Assembly: GCF_900104485.1 (NCBI RefSeq)
Contig: NZ_FMXQ01000006.1
Coordinates: 124,001 to 188,000, forward strand
Length of the DNA: 64,000 nucleotides
From: Bauldia litoralis
GTDB taxonomy: Bacteria > Pseudomonadota > Alphaproteobacteria > Rhizobiales > Kaistiaceae
Direction: 5' to 3'
Of the stretch, positions 40,832-50,884 are shown piece by piece; position 1 is the first letter of the stretch, and each line of letters opens with the position of its first letter. Position numbers and translations under genes: made by a program. Under the pieces are notes generated by a model. It did not search any database, was not told the DNA's origin, and saw only the letters and a list, made by a program, of their open reading frames with translations.

Positions 40832-43130
40832 ACCCGCCATCGCCAACGCCGTCAGCGCGGCGCCGTCGCGGCGGCGGATCGTCGTCCGTGGTGTCGTGCA
40901 AGGTGTTGGATTCCGGCCGTTTGTCTATCGTCAGGCGACTGACTTTGGGCTTTCGGGATGGGTGGGGAATACCGCTGGCGGGGTGACGATCGAGGTGGAG
41001 GGCCCGGGTGTGTCGATCGATGCGCTGGTCGATGCGATCCGGTTGAGGCCGCCTGTCAGCGCGCGGGTCGAAGGTATTGAGATCGAACGGGGTATTCCGA
41101 CCGGTGAATCCGGTTTTTCGATCCGGATGAGCGACGACGTTGGTGGGCGGACGGCAGGGGTTCCGGTCGATCTGGCGACCTGTCCGGACTGTCTGGCGGA
41201 AGTGTTCGATCCGCTAAACCGCCGATATCATTACCCTTTCATCAACTGCACCCAGTGCGGGCCGCGGTTCAGTATCATCACCGGCATGCCGTATGACCGG
41301 GCTCGGACGGCGATGGTTGGCTTCCCGATGTGCCTGGACTGCCAGGCGGAATACGACGATCCGGGCGACCGGCGGTTCCATGCCGAGCCGAATGCCTGCC
41401 CGGCCTGCGGGCCACGACTCGCGGTTTGGGACAGGGACGGACACCCCCTGGACACCGACGAGGCGGCGCTTGCGACGGCGGCGGACGCGCTTCGCGACGG
41501 GCGGATCGTCGCCGTGAAGGGCGTTGGCGGCTTCCATCTCATGTGCGATTCACGCAACGGCGATGCAGTCGACGATCTCCGGCACCGAAAGCGGCGGGAG
41601 GCGAAGCCGTTCGCGGTGATGTTCCCGTCGCTTGCGACAGTCCGGGCGAGTTGCCGGCTGTCCCAAACGGAAGAGACACTCCTGACCGATTCACGGCGCC
41701 CCATCGTGCTGCTCACCCGAACCGGCGGGCCGATCGCCGAGGCGGTCGCGCCCGGCAATCCCCGGATCGGGGCGATGCTGCCCTATGCTCCGTTGCATCA
41801 TCTGCTGATGCGGGATTTGGGATTTCCGATCGTGGCCACCAGCGGCAATGTCAGCGACGAGCCGATCGTCACGGACGAGCATGAGGCGGTTGAACGGCTT
41901 GCCGGGATCGCCGATCTCTTCCTCGTCCATGATCGGCCGATCGTCCGGCCGCTCGACGATAGCGTCGTCCAGGTGGTCGCGGGCGCCGGCCAGGTGCTGC
42001 GGCTCGGTCGGGGCCATGCGCCGGCGCGGATCGCGGTCGATGGGGTCGAGGAGGGCATCGTCGCTGTCGGCGGGCACCTCAAGACGGCGGTCGCCGTGAC
42101 GCAGGACAACAGTGTCGTCGTTGGTTCGCATGTCGGCGATCTCGACACCGTGGCGAGCCGGGCCGCGCACACTGCCGCGCTCGCCGACCTGACGCGGTTT
42201 CACGCCATCGCGCCAAGGCTGGCGGTGCGCGATCTCCATCCCGACTATGCGTCGCGCCGCGCCGCCGAAACCCTCGGCGTCGACACCGTTGCGGTCCAGC
42301 ATCACCTCGCGCATGTCGTTGCCTGCCTTGCCGAAAACGGCGTTGCGCCACCGGCGCTTGGCGTTGCCTGGGATGGGACCGGATATGGCGACGATGGGAC
42401 GATCTGGGGCGGCGAGTTCATTCTGGTGAAGAGGGATAGCTGGCGGCGTGTCGGACGGCTTCGCCACTTCCCTTTGCCGGGGAGCGAAGCGGCGGTGCGC
42501 GAGCCGCGCCGGGCGGCGCTGGGTCTCCTGTTCGAGGCGTTCGGCGAAGAGGCGGTGACGATGACCGACCTGCCGACGGTCGCCGCCTTCGACGTCGCTG
42601 AACGCGGCGTGATCGGCCGGATGCTAACGCGCGGGGTCAATGCGCCGCTGACATCGAGTGTCGGGCGGCTGCTCGATGCCTTCGCCTCGCTCTGCGGCTT
42701 GCGGCAGGTCAACGGGTACGAAGGGCAGGCGGCCTGCGAACTGGAATGGGCGGCAGGGGAGCGGGCCGGAGGCGCGCCCTACGATTTCCCGGTGTCCGAT
42801 GACGCGGAGGGGATGCTGGTGGTCGACTGGCAGCCGGCACTGGAGGCGGCGCTGGCCGAGCTTCGCGCCGGGGGAGCGTCCGACGTTGTGTCCGAGGCGG
42901 TGCATGGCGGGCTGATCGCGGCCATCGTCAAGGTGGCGGCACGGGTCGGCGAAAACCGGGTGGCGCTCTCGGGCGGCTGCTTCCAGAATGTCCGCCTGAC
43001 CGAAGGCGCCGTTGCCGGACTTCGGGAGACCGGGTTCACGCCGCTTTGGCACCGACGCATTCCGCCGAACGACGGCGGCCTGGCGCTTGGGCAGGCCGTC
43101 TGGGCCGGGATGACGGAGACCGCGTCATGA
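40821..43130 (+). CDS. hypF: carbamoyltransferase HypF
   Basis: HypF makes the thiocarboxamide on HypE that becomes the CN ligands of the active-site iron. Domains in order: acylphosphatase (VVRGVVQGVGFRPFVYRQ), two Cys4 zinc fingers (CPDCLAEV...CTQC and CLDCQAEY...CPAC), a YrdC-like domain (IVAVKGVGGFHLMCDS), and a Kae1-like carbamoyl transferase domain (VQHHLAHVVACLAE, WDGTGYGDDG). The start is uncertain: the TTG at 40821 gives 769 residues; GTG at 40812 or ATG at 40788 (inside hypA) are alternatives. All key motifs are intact. Confidence 0.93.
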   Translation: MKPEPAIANAVSAAPSRRRIVVRGVVQGVGFRPFVYRQATDFGLSGWVGNTAGGVTIEVEGPGVSIDALVDAIRLRPPVSARVEGIEIERGIPTGESGFSIRMSDDVGGRTAGVPVDLATCPDCLAEVFDPLNRRYHYPFINCTQCGPRFSIITGMPYDRARTAMVGFPMCLDCQAEYDDPGDRRFHAEPNACPACGPRLAVWDRDGHPLDTDEAALATAADALRDGRIVAVKGVGGFHLMCDSRNGDAVDDLRHRKRREAKPFAVMFPSLATVRASCRLSQTEETLLTDSRRPIVLLTRTGGPIAEAVAPGNPRIGAMLPYAPLHHLLMRDLGFPIVATSGNVSDEPIVTDEHEAVERLAGIADLFLVHDRPIVRPLDDSVVQVVAGAGQVLRLGRGHAPARIAVDGVEEGIVAVGGHLKTAVAVTQDNSVVVGSHVGDLDTVASRAAHTAALADLTRFHAIAPRLAVRDLHPDYASRRAAETLGVDTVAVQHHLAHVVACLAENGVAPPALGVAWDGTGYGDDGTIWGGEFILVKRDSWRRVGRLRHFPLPGSEAAVREPRRAALGLLFEAFGEEAVTMTDLPTVAAFDVAERGVIGRMLTRGVNAPLTSSVGRLLDAFASLCGLRQVNGYEGQAACELEWAAGERAGGAPYDFPVSDDAEGMLVVDWQPALEAALAELRAGGASDVVSEAVHGGLIAAIVKVAARVGENRVALSGGCFQNVRLTEGAVAGLRETGFTPLWHRRIPPNDGGLALGQAVWAGMTETAS

Positions 43131-43738
43131 GTATCGAATTTCTTCTGACGTCGATGGTCGTCATCCTGCTGCCGGGCACCGGGGTGATCTACACGCTGGT
43201 GATCGGGCTTGGGCAGGGGCTGCGGCCCAGCATCGTCGCCGCCTTCGGCTGCACGCTCGGGATCGTGCCGCACATCTTCGCCAGTATCGTCGGCCTGGCT
43301 GCGGTCCTGCACGCCAGCGCCGTCGCCTTCCAGGTTGTCAAGATTCTTGGCGTGGCCTACCTCGTCTACATGGCGTGGAGCGTGCTCCGCGACAAAGGCG
43401 TTCTCCAGGTCCGGGAGGACAAGACAACGATGACGGCACGGCAAATCGTGGCCCGGGGGATCGTCCTCAACCTGCTCAATCCGAAGCTGTCGCTGTTCTT
43501 CCTGGCTTTCCTGCCTCAATTCGTTCCTGTCGGGACCGCGACGCCGACGATGACGATGCTGGGTCTGGCCGGCGTGTTCATGCTGCTGACCTTCGTGGTC
43601 TTTGTCGGTTATGGCGCGGCTGCCGCGGCGACCCGCGATTACGTCATCTCGAAACCGATCGTGATGCGGTGGCTCCGACGCTCGTTCGCCGGGACGTTCG
43701 GTTTGCTCGGGCTTCGGCTGGCGCTCTCGGACAGATAG
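43127..43738 (+). CDS. LysE/RhtB family exporter (copy 2) inside the hyp cluster
   Basis: This is a 203-residue inner-membrane exporter. The start has SMVVILLPGTGVIYTLVIGL, a variant of the LysE PGP signature with Gly-Thr-Gly, and five to six hydrophobic helices follow, with LLNPKLSLFFLAFLPQF in the middle. It overlaps hypF by four bases (ATGA) and ends 11 bases before hypC, so it is embedded in the hydrogenase operon. It is not closely similar to the LysE-type gene at 16.2 kb. Its job there is unknown. Confidence 0.87.
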   Translation: MSIEFLLTSMVVILLPGTGVIYTLVIGLGQGLRPSIVAAFGCTLGIVPHIFASIVGLAAVLHASAVAFQVVKILGVAYLVYMAWSVLRDKGVLQVREDKTTMTARQIVARGIVLNLLNPKLSLFFLAFLPQFVPVGTATPTMTMLGLAGVFMLLTFVVFVGYGAAAAATRDYVISKPIVMRWLRRSFAGTFGLLGLRLALSDR

Positions 43739-43749
43739 GACAGGTTTCC

Positions 43750-44001
43750 ATGTGCCTCGCAGTCCCCGGACGAATCCTCAGCACCAGCGGCGACGATCCG
43801 CTGATGCGGGTCGGTCGCGTCGATTTCGGCGGCGTGCTCAAGGAGATCAACCTCGCCTATACGCCGGAAGCGACGATCGGCGACTACGTGCTGGTCCATG
43901 TCGGCTTCGCCATCACGGTGATCGACGAGGCGGAGGCGGAGAAGGTTTTTGCGCATCTGCGCGAGATCGGGGAACTGGAAGACCTGGAGGAGGCGGGGTG
44001 A
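43750..44001 (+). CDS. hypC: HypC/HybG/HupF family hydrogenase maturation chaperone
   Basis: HypC carries the Fe(CN)2CO unit with HypD to the large subunit. The 83-residue protein starts [10 protein letters not shown] with the essential Cys2 and has [14 protein letters not shown] and [16 protein letters not shown], all typical. The frame is open for a long way upstream inside the LysE gene, but the MCLAVPG start fixes the ATG at 43750. It follows the exporter by 11 bases. Confidence 0.93.
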   Translation: MCLAVPGRILSTSGDDPLMRVGRVDFGGVLKEINLAYTPEATIGDYVLVHVGFAITVIDEAEAEKVFAHLREIGELEDLEEAG

Positions 44002-44032
44002 TGGCGAGGCATCGGCCCCACGCCCGTCTGGG

Positions 44033-44050
44033 TCCCCGCTTTCGCGGGGA
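44033..44050. repeat. short palindromic hairpin between hypC and hypD
   Basis: TCCCCGC-TTTC-GCGGGGA is a perfect seven-pair hairpin in the only appreciable gap (82 bases) of the hyp operon. The GGTCCCCGCTTTCGCGGGGA type of sequence resembles palindromic repeats scattered in many alphaproteobacterial genomes. It may be such a repeat or an mRNA-processing or stability element. Confidence 0.5.
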
Positions 44051-44083
44051 GGAGCGGTTGAGGATGCCCCTGAGGGGTGGCCC

Positions 44084-45196
44084 ATGAAGTTCCGGGACGA
44101 GTATCGCGATCCGGTCGCGGCGCGGGGGTATGCCGACGCGATTGCCAGGATCACCACCCGGCCGTGGACGCTGATGGAGGTATGCGGCGGGCAGACCCAT
44201 GCGATTGTCCGCTATGGGATCGACGAATTGCTGCCCGACGGGGTGACGCTGGTGCATGGGCCGGGGTGTCCGGTCTGCGTGACGCCGGCGGAATATATCG
44301 ACAAGGCGATCGAGATTGTCGCCCGGCCGGAAACGATCCTCTGCTCGTTCGGCGACATGTTGCGGGTGGCAGGGACCGGCGGAGACCTGCTGGCGGCGAA
44401 GTCGCGCGGCGGCGACGTGCGGGTGGTCTATTCGCCGCTCGATGCGCTGACCATTGCCCGGGCCAATCCCGACCGCGAGGTGGTGTTCTTCGCCGTCGGC
44501 TTCGAGACCACCGCGCCGGCCAACGCCATGGCCGCCTACCAGGCCAAGCGCGAGGGGCTGACCAACGTCTCGCTGCTCGTGTCGCACGTTCTGGTGCCAC
44601 CCGCGATGCGGACGATCCTCGACGGGCCGACCAACCGCATCCAGGGATTTCTCGCCGCCGGCCACGTCTGCACTGTCATGGGCTTCGAGGAGTATTATCC
44701 GATCGCCGCGCAGTATCATGTGCCGATCGTTGTCACGGGTTTCGAACCGCTCGACATCCTCGAAGGGGTCTACATGACCATCCGCCAGCTCGAGGAAGGG
44801 CGGGCGGAGGTCGAGAACCAGTACAGCCGCTCGGTGACGCGGGCCGGCAACCGGACGGCGCAGACCATTATCGGCGAGGTCTTTCGCGTGACGCCGCGCC
44901 GCTGGCGGGGGATCGGCGATATTGCCGAGAGCGGGCTTGGCCTGTCCGACGCTTATGCCGGGTTCGATGCCGAGCGGCGGTTCGGTCCGGTGTCGTCGGG
45001 GGCAGAAGCGAAAACCGAATGCATCAGCGGACTGGTGTTGCGGGGCGAAAAGAAACCGCCGGAATGCCCGGCCTTTGGTACGCACTGCACGCCGGAGCGG
45101 CCGCTGGGGGTGACGATGGTTTCCTCCGAAGGCGCCTGCGCCGCCTATTACCGCTATCGCGGCCGCAAGTCGGCGTCGCTCGAGGCCGCGTCGTGA
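44084..45196 (+). CDS. hypD: hydrogenase formation protein HypD
   Basis: This 370-residue Fe-S protein assembles the Fe(CN)2CO group with HypC and Hyp[17 protein letters not shown] and [17 protein letters not shown] carry the catalytic cysteines, [14 protein letters not shown] is the third conserved stretch, and the C-terminal cysteines ([20 protein letters not shown] with HCTPE and GACAAYYRY) bind the 4Fe-4S cluster. The ATG at 44084 begins the family homology (MKFRDEYRD). It overlaps hypE by four bases. Confidence 0.95.
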   Translation: MKFRDEYRDPVAARGYADAIARITTRPWTLMEVCGGQTHAIVRYGIDELLPDGVTLVHGPGCPVCVTPAEYIDKAIEIVARPETILCSFGDMLRVAGTGGDLLAAKSRGGDVRVVYSPLDALTIARANPDREVVFFAVGFETTAPANAMAAYQAKREGLTNVSLLVSHVLVPPAMRTILDGPTNRIQGFLAAGHVCTVMGFEEYYPIAAQYHVPIVVTGFEPLDILEGVYMTIRQLEEGRAEVENQYSRSVTRAGNRTAQTIIGEVFRVTPRRWRGIGDIAESGLGLSDAYAGFDAERRFGPVSSGAEAKTECISGLVLRGEKKPPECPAFGTHCTPERPLGVTMVSSEGACAAYYRYRGRKSASLEAAS

Positions 45197-46242
45197 CGGA
45201 CGGTGATTTCAGCCTTGCCTGTCCGGCGCCGGCCGGCGGCGACGATACCGTGCAGATGGCCCATGGCGGCGGCGGGCGGGCGATGGAACGGCTGCTCGAC
45301 ACGATCATCCGGCCGGCCTTCGACAATCCGCACCTGGCGCGCCGCCATGACGGGGCCGTGCTCGACCTTGCCGGGCCGGTCGCCTTCACAACCGATTCCT
45401 ACGTGGTCAAGCCGCTGGTCTTCCCCGGCGGCGATATCGGCACGCTGGCGGTCAACGGCACGGTCAACGACCTTGCCATGTGCGGGGCGCGGGCGGCGCA
45501 TCTCAGCGTCGGACTGATCCTCGAGGAAGGGCTGCCGCTCGACACCCTGCGCCGGGTCGTCGCCTCGATGCGAAGCGCCGCCGATGCAGCCGGGGTGACG
45601 CTGGTGACCGGCGACACCAAGGTGGTCGATCACGGCAAGGCGGATGGGCTGTTCGTCAACACGGCGGGGCTGGGACCGGTGGTCAGCGCCGCGCCGATCG
45701 GCCCGGACGCGGTACGCGCCGGCGACGCGGTGATCCTCTCCGGCGATATCGGTCGGCATGGCATCGCGGTGATGGCGGCGCGGGAGGGCTTCGGCTTCGA
45801 GACGGTGATCGAGAGCGACTGCGCGCCGGTGGTCGATCCGGTGATGGCGTTGATCGAGGCAGGCGTCGCGGTCCATTGCCTGCGCGACCTGACGCGGGGC
45901 GGGCTGGCCAGCGCCGCGGTGGAGATCGGCGAGGCGGCCGGTGTTTCGATCGCGCTCGACGAGGCATCGATCCCGGTCCGCGAGGATGTCAACGCCGCCT
46001 GCGAGATACTCGGGCTCGATCCGCTGCATGTGGCGAACGAGGGACGCTTCGTCGCCTTCGTTGCAGAGGCCGACGCCGAGCGGGCGATCGACATTCTCCG
46101 GCGCTTCGCGGTGTCGGCGGGCGCCGTTCGGATCGGCACGGTCGGCGGCGGGGCGGCCGGGGAGGTGACATGCCGGGGGGCGCTGGGTGTCGATCGCATC
46201 GTCGACATGCTGAGCGGGGAGCAACTGCCGCGGATCTGCTGA
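45193..46242 (+). CDS. hypE: hydrogenase maturation protein HypE
   Basis: HypE dehydrates its carbamoylated C-terminal Cys to a thiocyanate, the donor of the CN ligands. The 349-residue protein of the PurM/ThiL/SelD fold has [36 protein letters not shown] and [13 protein letters not shown], and ends LPRIC, the required C-terminal Pro-Arg-Ile-Cys. The start is a GTG at 45193 overlapping the hypD stop (GTGA). It is the last gene of the hydrogenase operon. No hypB lies anywhere in the window. Confidence 0.95.
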   Translation: MTDGDFSLACPAPAGGDDTVQMAHGGGGRAMERLLDTIIRPAFDNPHLARRHDGAVLDLAGPVAFTTDSYVVKPLVFPGGDIGTLAVNGTVNDLAMCGARAAHLSVGLILEEGLPLDTLRRVVASMRSAADAAGVTLVTGDTKVVDHGKADGLFVNTAGLGPVVSAAPIGPDAVRAGDAVILSGDIGRHGIAVMAAREGFGFETVIESDCAPVVDPVMALIEAGVAVHCLRDLTRGGLASAAVEIGEAAGVSIALDEASIPVREDVNAACEILGLDPLHVANEGRFVAFVAEADAERAIDILRRFAVSAGAVRIGTVGGGAAGEVTCRGALGVDRIVDMLSGEQLPRIC

Positions 46243-46260
46243 GGGGGGAGTGGAGGGGTC

Positions 46261-46306
46261 GTGCGTCCTTCGAGGCTTCGCTATGCGAAGCACCTCAGGA
46301 TGGCGA
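46261..46306 (+). repeat. palindromic repeat element, copy 1
   Basis: GTGCGTCCTTCGAGG (46261-46275) and CACCTCAGGATGGCGA (46291-46306) flank a 15-base palindromic centre (CTTCGCTATGCGAAG). The arms match the complement of copy 2 downstream. This sort of element, with conserved ends and variable middle, is scattered in many Hyphomicrobiales genomes. It starts 18 bases after the hypE stop. Confidence 0.7.
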
Positions 46307-46370
46307 AGGTGGTGCAAAGCGCCTTTCCGGGCGTGAAATGATGCCCAAGAATGTTGGTTGGCTTCCTTCC

Positions 46371-46421
46371 TCGCCATCCTGAGGTGGCCGGCGCGTCAGC
46401 GGCGGCCCTCGAAGGACGCAC
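46371..46421 (-). repeat. palindromic repeat element, copy 2 (inverted)
   Basis: Its complement reads GTGCGTCCTTCGAGGG ... CCACCTCAGGATGGCGA, sharing both arms with copy 1 but with a different centre. The two copies are inverted and 64 bases apart, so the transcript could fold into a long hairpin between the convergent hypE and adaptor genes. This may act as a boundary or terminator. Confidence 0.7.
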
Positions 46422-46465
46422 CTCCGTCCGACCGGCACACCCGCCAAACGCCTGGCGGAAACCGA

Positions 46466-47683
46466 TCATCCCTGTTCGGCGACGCGACCGACCACCGCGA
46501 TGCCGTCGACGACCCGGTCGCTCGGGTGGATAACGATCCGGTCACCTGCATCGAGACCCTCGATCACCTCGGCGGCCGTGTTGTTGCGATGGCCGAGGAC
46601 GACGGTTGTCTCGACCGCCTTGCCGTCGACGATCCGGTAGACCGTCCAGTCGGCGCCGACACGGAAAAGGGCGCCGAGCGGGACCTGGAGGACGTCGTCC
46701 TCTTCCCAGACCGAGATGTGGACCATGACGCGGAATTCGTGGCCGAGGCGCTCCCAAGCCTCCCTCGGGTCGACGATATCGAGGATGGCGTCGACCCGCT
46801 GTTCCTCGATGCCGAGTGCCGAGACCTTGGTATAGGCGGCCGGATCGACCTGGCGGACCTCGGCGGCAAGCGGCTGGCCGCCCCACTGGTCGATGGTGGC
46901 ATGGCTGCCGGGATGGACGCTGACCGCGTCGCTCGACAGAAGGTGGACAATGATCTCGAGGTTGGCGGGGTCGCCAAGTTCGAGCAGACCCTGGCCGGCG
47001 GCGACCACCTGCTCGCTCTCGGTCAGCAGGTCGAGCACCGTACCGTCGACGGGGGCGCGCAGGGTCAGGCAACAGGCGCCGCTGCTGCCGCCTTCAAGCT
47101 GGTTCGGCTGGATCAGCCGCGCCTCGGCGCTCGACAATTCGCTCTGGCGAAGGGTGAGGGCGGCCTTGGCCTGGGCGACCTGGGCGGTGGCGGTGTCGAG
47201 ATCGGCGACGGCCTTTTCCTGGGCGCGGATGGTGATGGTCCCGGCCTTGACGAGGCGTTCGGCGCGGTCGCGGTCGGACAGGGCCATCCGCTCGGTCGCC
47301 TCCGCCGCGGTCAACTGGGCTTCGGCCAGAGTGACCGAAGCGCGGGCGGCCTCGACGGCGGCTTCCAGCTCGCGGCGTGAGCGGACGTCGAGGAAGGGCG
47401 GGTCGACCGGGTGGATCGAGGCGACCGCGGTGGTGTTGCGATGGACCTGGTCGCCGATCTCGACCGGCAGGCGTTCGACCTGGCCGGCGACCGGGGCGGA
47501 GACGCGGAAGACATCGCGGATGCGGGCGATGCCCTCCTCGTCAATGGTGACTGAGAGGGGCGCGCGGGTGACCGTGGCGACGTCGACCGCGACCGGCTGG
47601 GGCATCAGCGCGTAGATGGCGCCGGCGACGATCAGCGCCACGACGACAAGGCCCAGGGCGCGCTTGACCCATTTCGATTGCAT
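46466..47683 (-). CDS. periplasmic adaptor (HlyD/MacA-type) of an ABC efflux system
   Basis: This is a 405-residue membrane-fusion protein. One N-terminal helix (ALGLVVVALIVAGAIYALM) anchors it, then VDVATVTRAPLSVTIDEEG and the barrel-sandwich half-motif VSAPVAGQVERLPVEIGDQV are matched by TLRAPVDGTVLDLLTESEQ after a long coiled-coil hairpin (AAVEAARASVTLAEAQLTAA). It is the third gene after the ATPase and permease, so it most likely works with that ABC transporter like MacA with MacB; no outer-membrane TolC gene is nearby. Confidence 0.85.
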   Translation of the reverse strand: MQSKWVKRALGLVVVALIVAGAIYALMPQPVAVDVATVTRAPLSVTIDEEGIARIRDVFRVSAPVAGQVERLPVEIGDQVHRNTTAVASIHPVDPPFLDVRSRRELEAAVEAARASVTLAEAQLTAAEATERMALSDRDRAERLVKAGTITIRAQEKAVADLDTATAQVAQAKAALTLRQSELSSAEARLIQPNQLEGGSSGACCLTLRAPVDGTVLDLLTESEQVVAAGQGLLELGDPANLEIIVHLLSSDAVSVHPGSHATIDQWGGQPLAAEVRQVDPAAYTKVSALGIEEQRVDAILDIVDPREAWERLGHEFRVMVHISVWEEDDVLQVPLGALFRVGADWTVYRIVDGKAVETTVVLGHRNNTAAEVIEGLDAGDRIVIHPSDRVVDGIAVVGRVAEQG

Positions 47684-47686
47684 TGC

Positions 47687-50071
47687 CTACTCCCTTGTCT
47701 TCAGGACGCGGACGAGATCGAGGCTGTCGACCCGACGGCGGACGATCAGGGCGCTGACCAGCGCGGCGGCGACGACGACGATGCTGGCGATCGCGAAAGT
47801 GCTCGGCTCGATGACGAACGGCACGCGGAACATGTCTGTGGCGAGGCTGTCGGTAATGATGATGCCGAGCCCGGTGGCGATCAGCCAGCCGATCGGCTGG
47901 GCGAGGGCGACGATGACGCCGATCTCGATGAACAACACGTTGGAGACCTCGGCGCGGCGGAAGCCGAGGACGCGCAGCGTCGCCAATTCGCGGGCGCGCT
48001 CCGACAACTGGATGCGGGCGGAATTGTAGACGACGCCGAAGGCGATGATGATGCTGAGGGCGAGGTAGACGGTGAGCATCATCGTCATGTTCTCCTGCAT
48101 CGTCTCCTGGAAACGCTGGCGGGAGCGGCTGACCAGGGCGACGGCGGAGATCTGCGGCGTTTCCTTGACGGCGGTGTAGAGGTCGTCGAGACGGCTGTCG
48201 TCGACCAGCAGGTGGACGCCGGAGATGCGCGGGCCGGTGCCCTGGAGGCGGGCGAGAGCCTCGATGTCCATGAAGACGACGAGGCCGATATAGCTCTGGA
48301 TGATCTGGGTGACGGGGACGTCGACCGTGCGGCGCTCGCCGTCGAGGAATTCGACGCGGGCGAGATCGCCGGGGCGGAGGTGGAGGAGGTCGGCGACGCG
48401 ATCGCCGATGGCGAGGCCGGTCGGCGGGAGCAGGACCGGCGCGAGGTCGAGGTCGAGGACGCGGCTGAGGTCGGTCTGCGGCGGCTTGCCGGTGATGGTG
48501 AGCTGGCGGGAATACTGGCCGTTGCGCATCGTCACCGGGGCGGAGAGATAAGGCTCGGCGGCGATGACGCCGGGCAGGCGCGCGACCGCTTCGAAAGCCT
48601 GTGACGGGCGGGCGGTGGAGAAGGCCAGCGTCGCGTCCTGTCGCTCGGTGCGGAAGAAGACGGCGTCGACCATGAAGTCGACCGAGGAGAGGGTGCCGAG
48701 GGCGACCCCCATCAGGGCGACGGCAAAGGCGGTGCCGATCGCGGTGAGCAGCGAGCGGACCGGGTGGCGGACAAGGTGGCGCAGCGCCATCGTCGTCAGC
48801 TGGGAGAAAAGGTTCAGGCGCGACAGCAGCCCGCCCATGAACTGGCGATAGACCTGCGGGGCGGGCGGGCGCATGGCGACGGCCGGCGGCAGGGCGAAGA
48901 CAACCGTGATCGCCCGCAGCGCGCCGGCCGCGGCGGCGGCCATGCTGACCACGGCGGCGATCAGGTAGATGTCGATGTCGGAGCGGAAGACGAGGAAGGG
49001 GAAGGCGAAGAAGCGCGAATACATGACGGTCATGCCGCGCCCGGCCCATGTGCCCAATGCGGCGCCGATCAGGACGCCGATGACGGCGATGACCAGCACC
49101 AGCTTGAGGTAGTGCCAGGCGACGGCGCCGCGGCCGAAGCCGAGCGCCTTCAACAGGCCGATCTGCTCGCGCTCCAGCTCGATGAGGCGCGACAGGATCA
49201 TGTTGATCAGGAAGGCCGAGACGAGGAGGAAGATCGGCGGGATCATCTGGGCCATGCCGCGCAACTGGTCGAGCTCGCCCTGCAGGAAGGCGTTCGACAT
49301 CTGGTCCTTGCGGGCATGGGCGCCGGTGCCGCCATAGGGTTCGAGCAGGTCGTCGATCGCCTCGATCGCCTCGATCACCGCGGTCTCGCTGGCGTCGCGC
49401 AGGAGCCGGACGCTGACGGAGTTGAAGGCGCCGTCGAGATCGAAGAGCGAGGCCAGCGCCTCCTCCGGCATCCAGATGGTGGCGAAGCGGCGGCTGTCCG
49501 GCATCATGTCGCCGGGGCCCAGCGCGTAGACGAACTCGGGCGACATGGCGATGCCGACGACGGTCAGCCGCATCTTGGCGCTGCCGATGACCGCCTCGAA
49601 CTCCGATCCGATCTCGAAGCGCTGCGCCTCGGCGAACTGGGTGTCGATGGCAACTTCGTTGACGCGGCCGGGCTCCGGCATCCGGCCCTGGCGGACGAAG
49701 ACATCGTTGACGTCGATCGACCGGTCGGGCGGGGTCGAGACGATGAGACCGGTCGCCGGCTCGCGGAAGCCCTCGATATCGAGGAGCGCCATCTCGACGA
49801 TGCGCGACTCGACCGCCGCGACGCCGTCGATCTCGGCAATCCGGCGGGCGACGGAGTCCGGGACCCGCGACGCGGAGGCGAAGACGTCGCCGAACTTGTA
49901 GCGCTCGTAATAGGCGTCGCGGGTCTCCTCGAGCGACAGATAGGCGCCGAAGGCAAGGATCAGGGTGGCGACGCCGCAGGCCATGACCAGGGCAATGGCG
50001 AGCGACTGGGCCCAGAGCCGGCGGAGGTCGCGAAAGAGCTTGATGTCGAGGGCCCGCATCCGGCTCACCAA
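47687..50071 (-). CDS. FtsX/MacB-type ABC transporter permease
   Basis: This 794-residue protein has the duplicated FtsX layout: an N-terminal helix ([20 protein letters not shown]) and large periplasmic domain, a helix bundle ([20 protein letters not shown] in the loop before), then a second helix, periplasmic domain (with [14 protein letters not shown]) and closing bundle ([20 protein letters not shown]). The ELxxLRALGF-type loops couple to the ATPase. It overlaps the ATPase gene by seven bases. Relatives export lipoproteins, peptides or macrolides; the cargo here is unknown. Confidence 0.85.
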   Translation of the reverse strand: MVSRMRALDIKLFRDLRRLWAQSLAIALVMACGVATLILAFGAYLSLEETRDAYYERYKFGDVFASASRVPDSVARRIAEIDGVAAVESRIVEMALLDIEGFREPATGLIVSTPPDRSIDVNDVFVRQGRMPEPGRVNEVAIDTQFAEAQRFEIGSEFEAVIGSAKMRLTVVGIAMSPEFVYALGPGDMMPDSRRFATIWMPEEALASLFDLDGAFNSVSVRLLRDASETAVIEAIEAIDDLLEPYGGTGAHARKDQMSNAFLQGELDQLRGMAQMIPPIFLLVSAFLINMILSRLIELEREQIGLLKALGFGRGAVAWHYLKLVLVIAVIGVLIGAALGTWAGRGMTVMYSRFFAFPFLVFRSDIDIYLIAAVVSMAAAAAGALRAITVVFALPPAVAMRPPAPQVYRQFMGGLLSRLNLFSQLTTMALRHLVRHPVRSLLTAIGTAFAVALMGVALGTLSSVDFMVDAVFFRTERQDATLAFSTARPSQAFEAVARLPGVIAAEPYLSAPVTMRNGQYSRQLTITGKPPQTDLSRVLDLDLAPVLLPPTGLAIGDRVADLLHLRPGDLARVEFLDGERRTVDVPVTQIIQSYIGLVVFMDIEALARLQGTGPRISGVHLLVDDSRLDDLYTAVKETPQISAVALVSRSRQRFQETMQENMTMMLTVYLALSIIIAFGVVYNSARIQLSERARELATLRVLGFRRAEVSNVLFIEIGVIVALAQPIGWLIATGLGIIITDSLATDMFRVPFVIEPSTFAIASIVVVAAALVSALIVRRRVDSLDLVRVLKTRE

Positions 50072-50772
50072 CTCACTTCGGACGGCTTGAGGCGGGTCTC
50101 GTTCTCGATCACCTCGGTGATCGCTCCATCCGAAAAGTGGAAGACGCGATCGGCGATCGAGCCGATGGTGGCGTTGTGGGTGATGATGGCGGTGGTGGTG
50201 CCGAGTTCCTTGTTGGTTGCGGTCAGGGCGTCGAGGACGAGGATGCCGGTCTTCGAGTCGAGGGCGCCGGTCGGCTCGTCGCAGAGCATCACCTCCGGCC
50301 GCTTGGCGACGGCGCGGGCGATGGCGACCCGCTGCTGCTCGCCGCCGGAAAGCTGGGCCGGGAAGTGGCCGATGCGCTCCTTGAGGCCGACGAGTTCAAG
50401 CGCCTCCTCGGGGCGCATGGCATTGCGGGAAATCTCGGTGACCAGCGCGACGTTTTCCCGGGCGGTCAGGCTCGGGATCAGGTTGTAGAACTGGAAGACG
50501 AAGCCGACGTGGTCGCGGCGGTAGCGGGTCAGTTCGCGGTCGCTGGCGGAAGAGAGGTCATGGTCGCGATAGCGGACTTCGCCGGTCGTCGCCGTATCGA
50601 GGCCGCCGATGATGTTGAGGAAGGTCGACTTGCCGCTCCCCGACGGACCGAGCATCACCGTCAGTTCGCCGTGGAACAGATCGGCGTCGACGCCGCGCAA
50701 CGCCTTCACCTCGACGTTGCCGGTCTGGTAGATCTTGCTGAGACCACGGATGGTGAAAACGGCTTCGCGCAA
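50065..50772 (-). CDS. ABC transporter ATP-binding protein (LolD/MacB-type)
   Basis: This is a 235-residue ATPase with Walker [10 protein letters not shown], signature [14 protein letters not shown], Walker [14 protein letters not shown] and the H-loop ITHN. It is the first gene of the three-gene efflux operon (ATPase, permease, adaptor). A perfect TTGAC-N4-GTCAA box about 49 bases upstream suggests control by an FNR- or FixK-type regulator. Confidence 0.92.
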   Translation of the reverse strand: MREAVFTIRGLSKIYQTGNVEVKALRGVDADLFHGELTVMLGPSGSGKSTFLNIIGGLDTATTGEVRYRDHDLSSASDRELTRYRRDHVGFVFQFYNLIPSLTARENVALVTEISRNAMRPEEALELVGLKERIGHFPAQLSGGEQQRVAIARAVAKRPEVMLCDEPTGALDSKTGILVLDALTATNKELGTTTAIITHNATIGSIADRVFHFSDGAITEVIENETRLKPSEVSW

Positions 50773-50820
50773 TGCGTGTCTCCTCAGCGGAGGACCCTAG
50801 CGCGGAACCGTGTCATTGGC

Positions 50821-50834
50821 TTGACCCAAGTCAA
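50821..50834 (-). promoter_or_regulatory. perfect FNR/FixK-type box upstream of the ABC efflux operon
   Basis: TTGAC-CCAA-GTCAA is a fully symmetric half-site pair of the FNR/FixK/DNR family. It lies 49 bases before the ATPase start on the minus strand, the spacing of an activator site near -41.5, and about 50 bases beyond the stop of the DHOD-like gene. Confidence 0.7.
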
Positions 50835-50884
50835 TCGGCCGGATCGATCGTGCAGTCCGGCCGGGCAGCATCGACCGTCAGGGA

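Noticed and set aside
48764..50488. 574-codon plus-strand ORF opposite the ABC permease and ATPase
   Set aside because: Asp/Gly/Arg-rich mirror frame; Walker and signature motifs are on the other strand.
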